Shown: piece after piece, positions 30,810 through 35,032 of the stretch
Position numbering within the stretch: position 1 is the stretch's first letter
Layout: each line of letters opens with the position of its first letter
Source of the DNA: a virus
Virus record (IMG/VR): IMGVR_UViG_3300026367_000100
Location: 1-35,032 of that record
Length of the DNA stretch: 35,032 nt
Reading direction: 5' to 3' (one strand)
Position numbers and translations under genes: made by a program
The notes under the pieces: generated by a model
The model's database searches: none
Told to the model about the DNA's origin: nothing
What the model saw: only the letters and a program-made list of their open reading frames with translations

Positions 30810-33042
30810 GGCCTTGCCGCCCTATCCATTGCCACGCGAGACGCGCGAAACCGGCTTTCTGACGGGATCAGATGTGGCCACCTATGGCCCGTTCGCCTTC
30901 AAGATATTTGATGAGAACGACGTCGATGTTTGGCGCCTCGATGCCGGCGCGACCGAATGGGCGCTGCAGGCGGTCACGGTGACCAAGACGGCGGCGCTTG
31001 CCTACGACACGTTTTCAGTCACGTTCCCCGCGACGGTCCCCGCCACCACCACATTCCGTGTCAGCGGCCGGCGGCTGCACGAGCGACAGGTTGCGGTGAC
31101 GCGCGGCGGTGCGATCGACAGCATCATGCTGGAAAAGGAGCTGTCCAAGCAGGGCGCAATCCTGCAGGAGTTGCGACGCGATCTCGGGCGCACGGTGCGC
31201 TTTCCGCCAGGGTTTGACGGTGCGCCCTTCCTGCCCGTCATGACGGCGGGCGCGGCAATCATAGTCAACGCCGCCGGAGACGGGCTTACCATCGGTCCGG
31301 ATGCTGCTGATATTGCGGGAGCGCAAGGCTATGCTGAAGATGCGCTTGCCGCCAAGATCCTTGCGGAAGCTGCGGCGGCGGCGGTCGAAAACGCCACGCA
31401 GTTTATTCATGTCGTTAAAACCGGTGTGATTGACGGCCTTGGTCCTTACGACATGGAAGCGGCAATTGGCGCTGAAGGTAATCTCTACCTGACCATTGGC
31501 AATCTGCCTCAGGCTGTCGGAACCTACTCAATTGACGGCACCACATTCACACTTGAGAGTGTGGACGGCATTGACGGGCTGCCTTACGAAGCCAGAATTC
31601 ACGGCAATGTGCGGGAGCTCAATGCGCCGGCGGATGGATCGGTGACTGAGGATACACTTGACACGGCCCTGGCCGCAAAGGTCAATTCGGCGCTGACAGA
31701 GGTTAACGTCAACTCGATCATCACCGCAGACATGGACCCATGGAATGCCGTTTTTGACGGATCGCCGGGAGATCAGGCCAAGGTCAAGGCTGCGGCACTC
31801 GCGGCGGCAGCCGCCGGTGTTCCGTTTTATGTGCCCAACAAGGGTTTCACATGGAACGAAGGACTGGTTATCCAGGTCCCCGAAGACTTCGCCACGATCC
31901 AAGAAGCGCACGACGCGATTTTGAATTGGATCATCCCGGCAACGCCTCCCAAATATGTTGATACGACGCAGAACCACCTGTCGCCGGTATCCCTGACGAT
32001 TTCCGTCTCCGGCATTGTCCACACGCAAAACCTCACAAACATTACTTGGAACCACCCGCAGGGCGACCGGATCAGGCTGAAGGGTCGGGGCAAGACGGCG
32101 CTGACTTTCGCTTCGCAGCAGGCGGTGACTTATGATTCTGGCACCCATCCTTGCCGGCTTCGGTTTTCGACATGGCCTGCAACGGATCCCGCAGTCGGAT
32201 CTGTGATCATGCCGATCGTGCTTACTGGTTCCGGCGCGTATCAAAATTTCGAGGGTGGGTGGCGGATCACCGCCGTCAACAACGTCAACAAGGACATTAC
32301 ATTCGCAGCATATGCCAAGACAGACACATCGACGATGACGTCGATCATCAGCAGCGGGCTTTTCTATCACATCCCGTGCGTTCTGCGATTTACCAATTTC
32401 ATATCCAGCGGGGCGGTCGCTGGATGTATCGATGTCCACACCACTCTGAGAATGAGCGACATCGCCATCCTTGGAAGCCCTAGCAACGCACCGACCACAA
32501 ATGGTCTGATTGCTCGTGCCGGGGCAAGCATTCTACTTGACCAGCATTGCGCAATTCTGGAGCACCAGCGTTCCGGCCTCTGGCTCCTTAACGACGCACA
32601 TGCGCAGGTGGGATACTCTTCATTCTGCGGCAACGGCTCGGGCATCAACAACCTGCAAAGTGTCGTCGATGGTTCCCGCACCTATATTCAGGGCAACACG
32701 GCCTACAACCTGATTTGCGGCATCGGCTCGACAAATTCGATCGTCCAGTCAGCCTTTGGTGGCTCAGGTGGGGCCGGCATTCTGGTCAACGGCAACGCAT
32801 CGTTTATCGGGTCCGGTCACTCGCGCCGGTCCGATCTCGGTATTGACGTAAAGCCGGGTGGTTTCGCCAATATCAATGACATGAATGTGAGGGCAAACGT
32901 CACATGGGATTTGCGTAGGCGTGGCGGTGGTCGCCTCATGATTGTCACGTCGGACTACGGCACCACTGACCCGGCCATTGATACAGGTGACAGCTTTGGG
33001 GGATTCACGGCCCTGTCAGCAACCCTCGACGCAGTAACGTAA
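30808..33042 (+). CDS. Tail fibre/tailspike with T7-like N-terminus and beta-helix
   Basis: In the 744-residue product, the first about 155 residues (VATYGPFAFKIFDENDVDVW, RVSGRRLHERQVAVTRGGAI, SIMLEKELSKQGAILQELRR) resemble the virion-binding N-terminal domain of T7 Gp17-type fibres, followed by an Ala-rich helix. The rest contains beta strands in the pattern of a right-handed beta-helix (about 440-700, ILLDQHCAILEHQRSGLWLL, SSFCGNGSGINNLQSVVDGS), as in receptor-binding or depolymerising tailspikes. Activity and receptor are unknown. AAGGAG lies nine bases before ATG inside a hairpin. Confidence 0.8.
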   Translation: MALPPYPLPRETRETGFLTGSDVATYGPFAFKIFDENDVDVWRLDAGATEWALQAVTVTKTAALAYDTFSVTFPATVPATTTFRVSGRRLHERQVAVTRGGAIDSIMLEKELSKQGAILQELRRDLGRTVRFPPGFDGAPFLPVMTAGAAIIVNAAGDGLTIGPDAADIAGAQGYAEDALAAKILAEAAAAAVENATQFIHVVKTGVIDGLGPYDMEAAIGAEGNLYLTIGNLPQAVGTYSIDGTTFTLESVDGIDGLPYEARIHGNVRELNAPADGSVTEDTLDTALAAKVNSALTEVNVNSIITADMDPWNAVFDGSPGDQAKVKAAALAAAAAGVPFYVPNKGFTWNEGLVIQVPEDFATIQEAHDAILNWIIPATPPKYVDTTQNHLSPVSLTISVSGIVHTQNLTNITWNHPQGDRIRLKGRGKTALTFASQQAVTYDSGTHPCRLRFSTWPATDPAVGSVIMPIVLTGSGAYQNFEGGWRITAVNNVNKDITFAAYAKTDTSTMTSIISSGLFYHIPCVLRFTNFISSGAVAGCIDVHTTLRMSDIAILGSPSNAPTTNGLIARAGASILLDQHCAILEHQRSGLWLLNDAHAQVGYSSFCGNGSGINNLQSVVDGSRTYIQGNTAYNLICGIGSTNSIVQSAFGGSGGAGILVNGNASFIGSGHSRRSDLGIDVKPGGFANINDMNVRANVTWDLRRRGGGRLMIVTSDYGTTDPAIDTGDSFGGFTALSATLDAVT

Positions 33043-33052
33043 GGATACCCGC

Positions 33053-33766
33053 ATGGCATTGCCATCCAGACTTTCCACTCCGATGATTTCCGACGCATCG
33101 CTCAAGGCGCTGGCCGGGCTGGCGCCCTTCGTTGCGGGCGACCTGATCTACGCCACGGGGGCGGACACACTCGTCAAGCTGCCGAAAGGAACGGCCGGGC
33201 AGGCCTTGAAGATGAACGCTGGCGCAACGGCACCTGAATGGCAAACATTTGCCGGGGCCAGTGCGTGGACAGACTTGGGGACTATCGACGGGACAGGACT
33301 GTCGTCGGTGTCGTTGGCCAACCTTTCAGCTTACAGGCGATTGCGTTGCAGCGGGTGGCTGAAGCCGACCGATGACGCGGTCGGTCTCATTCTTCGCACC
33401 AGCACGGACAACGGATCAAACTTCGATGCCGGCGCTTCCGACTATGGATGGGGCAGGATGAGGGTAACAGGTGCGACCGTCGATGCGGCGGCCGATGCGG
33501 ATGACGCCTCGTTTCCAATCAGCTGGCTTACCGTGGGCAATGCCGGGCAGGAAGCGATCAGGTTCGAAATCCTGATCGATCAGTTCAACCAGGCCACGCA
33601 TTGCTGGATCCACTCCAATGCCGATCTGCTCAGCCCCTCGACAGTGCTTAATTCAGTCAGATCCTACGGGCGCAGGCTCAGCACGACTGCCCGCAATGCG
33701 GCGCAGCTCCGGTTCAGCTCAGGCACGATCGCCGGCGGCAAGGTGACGTTTGAGGTGATGGCGTGA
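33053..33766 (+). CDS. Second tail fibre/receptor-binding protein
   Basis: The 237-residue product has the common phage-tail segment GDLIYATGADTLVKLPKGTA, then GQALKMNAGATAPEWQTF (about 29-68), and a beta-rich C-terminal domain (about 75-237) with Trp/Tyr-rich strands, similar to carbohydrate-binding tail tips. SD AAGGAT lies nine bases upstream. The stop overlaps the endolysin start. It probably attaches to the tail or the first fibre. Confidence 0.65.
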   Translation: MALPSRLSTPMISDASLKALAGLAPFVAGDLIYATGADTLVKLPKGTAGQALKMNAGATAPEWQTFAGASAWTDLGTIDGTGLSSVSLANLSAYRRLRCSGWLKPTDDAVGLILRTSTDNGSNFDAGASDYGWGRMRVTGATVDAAADADDASFPISWLTVGNAGQEAIRFEILIDQFNQATHCWIHSNADLLSPSTVLNSVRSYGRRLSTTARNAAQLRFSSGTIAGGKVTFEVMA

Positions 33767-34728
33767 TGACCGATCCCAAAGCGCACTTCACCGAGATTGC
33801 GCCGCCGTTCATGGACCTGCTGCTGCGGGATTTTCCGGTGCTGGACAAATTCGACGCGGCCGCAGTGTTCGGCAATTTCGGACATGAGTGTGCAGGTTTC
33901 ACCAAGCTGCAGGAAATAAATCCGACAAAACAGGGATCGCGCGGCGGTTATGGCTGGGCACAGTGGACCGGTTCGCGGCGGCTCGACTATGAAGCCTATT
34001 GCCTGCGCAACGACAAGGACCCGGCCGCGCCGGCATCAAACTACGCTTTTGCGTTTGTCGAGCTGACCGGCCCGGAAGCGCGTGCGATTGGCGCGCTGAG
34101 CGATGCGCCAACGCTCGACAAGAAAGTTGTCGCGTTCGAGCTCGCCTTTGAGCGCGCCGGCGTAAAACACTATCCATCCCGCAAGCAATGGGCGCTGATC
34201 GCGCTGCATGCCTATGAGGCGTGGCTTGATGAGCGCGGTTTGGAAGAAGACACGCCAGAGCCGGCCGATCAGCTTCCAGCGGCTTCCCTGCCGGAAATGG
34301 CAACGCTTGAAGCTGTGACCAGGTTAGCCGCAATGACGCCAGAGCAGTTGCATGCGGCGGCAATGACAATTGCCATGGCGCAGGCAATGCAGCTCGGCTG
34401 GCGCATAGAGGATCCGCAAGACGGAATATCCGGCCTGAACATGAGAACGCCGGGCATCGCTTTCACACAACCAACGGAGATAGAAACAATGGACACCAAG
34501 GCATTCTACAAATCCAAGACGCTGATTGGCATTGTGCTGGCAGCTATTCCGACACTGTTTCCCCAGGCCGCGCCGCTTGTGCTGCCACTGCAGGACCTGA
34601 CCGGTGTTGACCCGCAGGCAACGGCAGCCGTCAGCGAGGTAGTGGACAGCGCCATGCAGCTCGTTGGTTTGTTGCTGGCGGCATATGGCACTTTCACCAG
34701 AAAAACCACGCTTAGTGTGAAAGGCTGA
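33766..34728 (+). CDS. Endolysin (phage tail lysozyme-type) fused to a holin-like membrane tail
   Basis: In the 320-residue product the N-terminal domain (about 10-140) contains AAAVFGNFGHECAGFTKLQE, then GGYGWAQWTGSRR, the pattern of the phage tail lysozyme family. Glu41 is the likely catalytic acid. A linker (about 165-240) follows, then about 79 residues with two hydrophobic segments (TLIGIVLAAIPTLFPQAAPL and MQLVGLLLAAYGTFT) and a basic end, resembling stand-alone holin-like phage proteins. An internal ATG with its own SD at 34489 could make that part separately. The ATG at 33766 overlaps the upstream stop; a GTG at 33763 is possible. Confidence 0.78.
   Translation: MTDPKAHFTEIAPPFMDLLLRDFPVLDKFDAAAVFGNFGHECAGFTKLQEINPTKQGSRGGYGWAQWTGSRRLDYEAYCLRNDKDPAAPASNYAFAFVELTGPEARAIGALSDAPTLDKKVVAFELAFERAGVKHYPSRKQWALIALHAYEAWLDERGLEEDTPEPADQLPAASLPEMATLEAVTRLAAMTPEQLHAAAMTIAMAQAMQLGWRIEDPQDGISGLNMRTPGIAFTQPTEIETMDTKAFYKSKTLIGIVLAAIPTLFPQAAPLVLPLQDLTGVDPQATAAVSEVVDSAMQLVGLLLAAYGTFTRKTTLSVKG
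34489..34728 (+). CDS. Possible internally initiated holin-like membrane protein
   Basis: An in-frame ATG (MDTKAFYKSKTLIGIVLAAI) lies nine bases after GGAG (34476-34479). Translation from there gives a 79-residue protein with two transmembrane segments and a short charged N-terminus, the size and style of small alphaproteobacterial phage holins. It is nested at the 3' end of the endolysin frame without a separating stop codon. Whether the long form, the short form or both are made cannot be told from sequence. Confidence 0.5.
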   Translation: MDTKAFYKSKTLIGIVLAAIPTLFPQAAPLVLPLQDLTGVDPQATAAVSEVVDSAMQLVGLLLAAYGTFTRKTTLSVKG

Positions 34729-34732
34729 GTGC

Positions 34733-35032
34733 ATGACGCTGCCACCCAAGCCGCAATGGTTCGACTGGCGCATGTCGATCGGCAACCTGATTTCCATTCT
34801 CGTGCTGATCTTCGGCATGGCCGCGTCCTACTACGCGCTCAAGCAGGAACAGGCGCTGCAGAAGCAAGCACTCGATGTCCTGAGCGTTGAGGTTGGCGGC
34901 AACAGGATCCGTATTGAAAAAGTCGAGACGGCGCGCGACGACATGCGCGAACGGCTGATTCGGCTGGAAATCGGCCAGAGCCAGCAGAACGACATATTGC
35001 GCCAGGTGCTGGACGCGGTCAGAACACGATAG
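34733..35032 (+). CDS. Membrane-anchored coiled-coil protein, possible lysis component
   Basis: The 99-residue product has an N-terminal transmembrane segment (about 17-36, NLISILVLIFGMAASYYALK) followed by a heptad-rich charged coiled coil (about 38-99, ending RLEIGQSQQNDILRQVLDAV). This resembles an inner-membrane spanin (Rz-like) or a related lysis-cassette protein, and it lies directly after the endolysin/holin gene. AAAGG precedes the ATG. The stop codon TAG is the last three bases of the window. Confidence 0.6.
   Translation: MTLPPKPQWFDWRMSIGNLISILVLIFGMAASYYALKQEQALQKQALDVLSVEVGGNRIRIEKVETARDDMRERLIRLEIGQSQQNDILRQVLDAVRTR

Noticed and set aside
1-35032. tRNA, rRNA or CRISPR array
   Set aside because: No cloverleaf with T-loop GGTTCGAAT-type signature or regular direct-repeat/spacer pattern was seen. 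The GTTACC array has irregular spacing and mixed orientation, unlike CRISPR.
1-35032. Circular join of the window ends (complete phage genome)
   Set aside because: The last gene ends exactly at the last base while the first is cut mid-gene, and no terminal repeat between the two ends is visible, so circularity is not supported.

Overview
This is a high-GC (roughly 60-65%) window from an alphaproteobacterium of the Rhizobiales/Hyphomicrobiales type, or from a free phage infecting one. Almost all of it is one temperate phage with a T7-like (podovirus) particle. The calls rest on reading protein motifs, gene order, Shine-Dalgarno (SD) sites and DNA symmetry by eye. No database search was run. 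The phage/host junctions (attL/attR) were not located, so prophage versus free phage genome is undecided.

Layout. (1) 1-1628: a cut gene and a catalytically dead serine-recombinase-like gene on the minus strand, then four small plus-strand genes. (2) 1645-3676: tyrosine integrase, a MerR/excisionase-like DNA-binding protein, a rho-independent terminator and two unknown genes, all leftward. (3) 3725-5586: lysogeny switch, with a leftward repressor plus a small membrane protein, a rightward Cro-like gene, two copies of a shared palindromic operator, and small early genes. (4) 5561-9868: replication module, with a protein ending in a DnaA-domain-IV-like helix-turn-helix, a Toprim primase-like protein, an unknown Gly-linker protein and a superfamily-3/AAA-type helicase. 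(5) 9865-11084: a leftward antirepressor operon (Bro-N protein plus a 77-residue protein) behind a structured leader that looks like the P1/P4 C4-type antisense-RNA immunity device. (6) 11098-11850: a small membrane protein and an array of eleven GTTACC/GGTAAC sites. (7) 11919-30759: packaging, head, tail tube and ejection genes in T7 order (small and large terminase, Gp13/GNAT-like protein, portal, scaffold, capsid, tail tubular A and B, and four internal virion proteins, one with a lysozyme domain and one with a ParB-like domain). (8) 30808-35032: tailspike, second tail protein, endolysin with an in-frame holin-like tail, and a membrane-anchored coiled-coil protein.

How the parts fit. Integrase and repressor make the phage temperate. 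Two layers of immunity are visible: a protein repressor/Cro switch with operators, and a leader RNA whose middle segment is antisense to two flanking target copies, the second of which is the SD region of the antirepressor operon. No T7-type RNA polymerase or DNA polymerase gene is present, so late transcription and DNA synthesis presumably use host enzymes. Several hairpins in the late operon (before the capsid gene, after it, and around the tailspike start codon) suggest post-transcriptional control of structural protein dosage.
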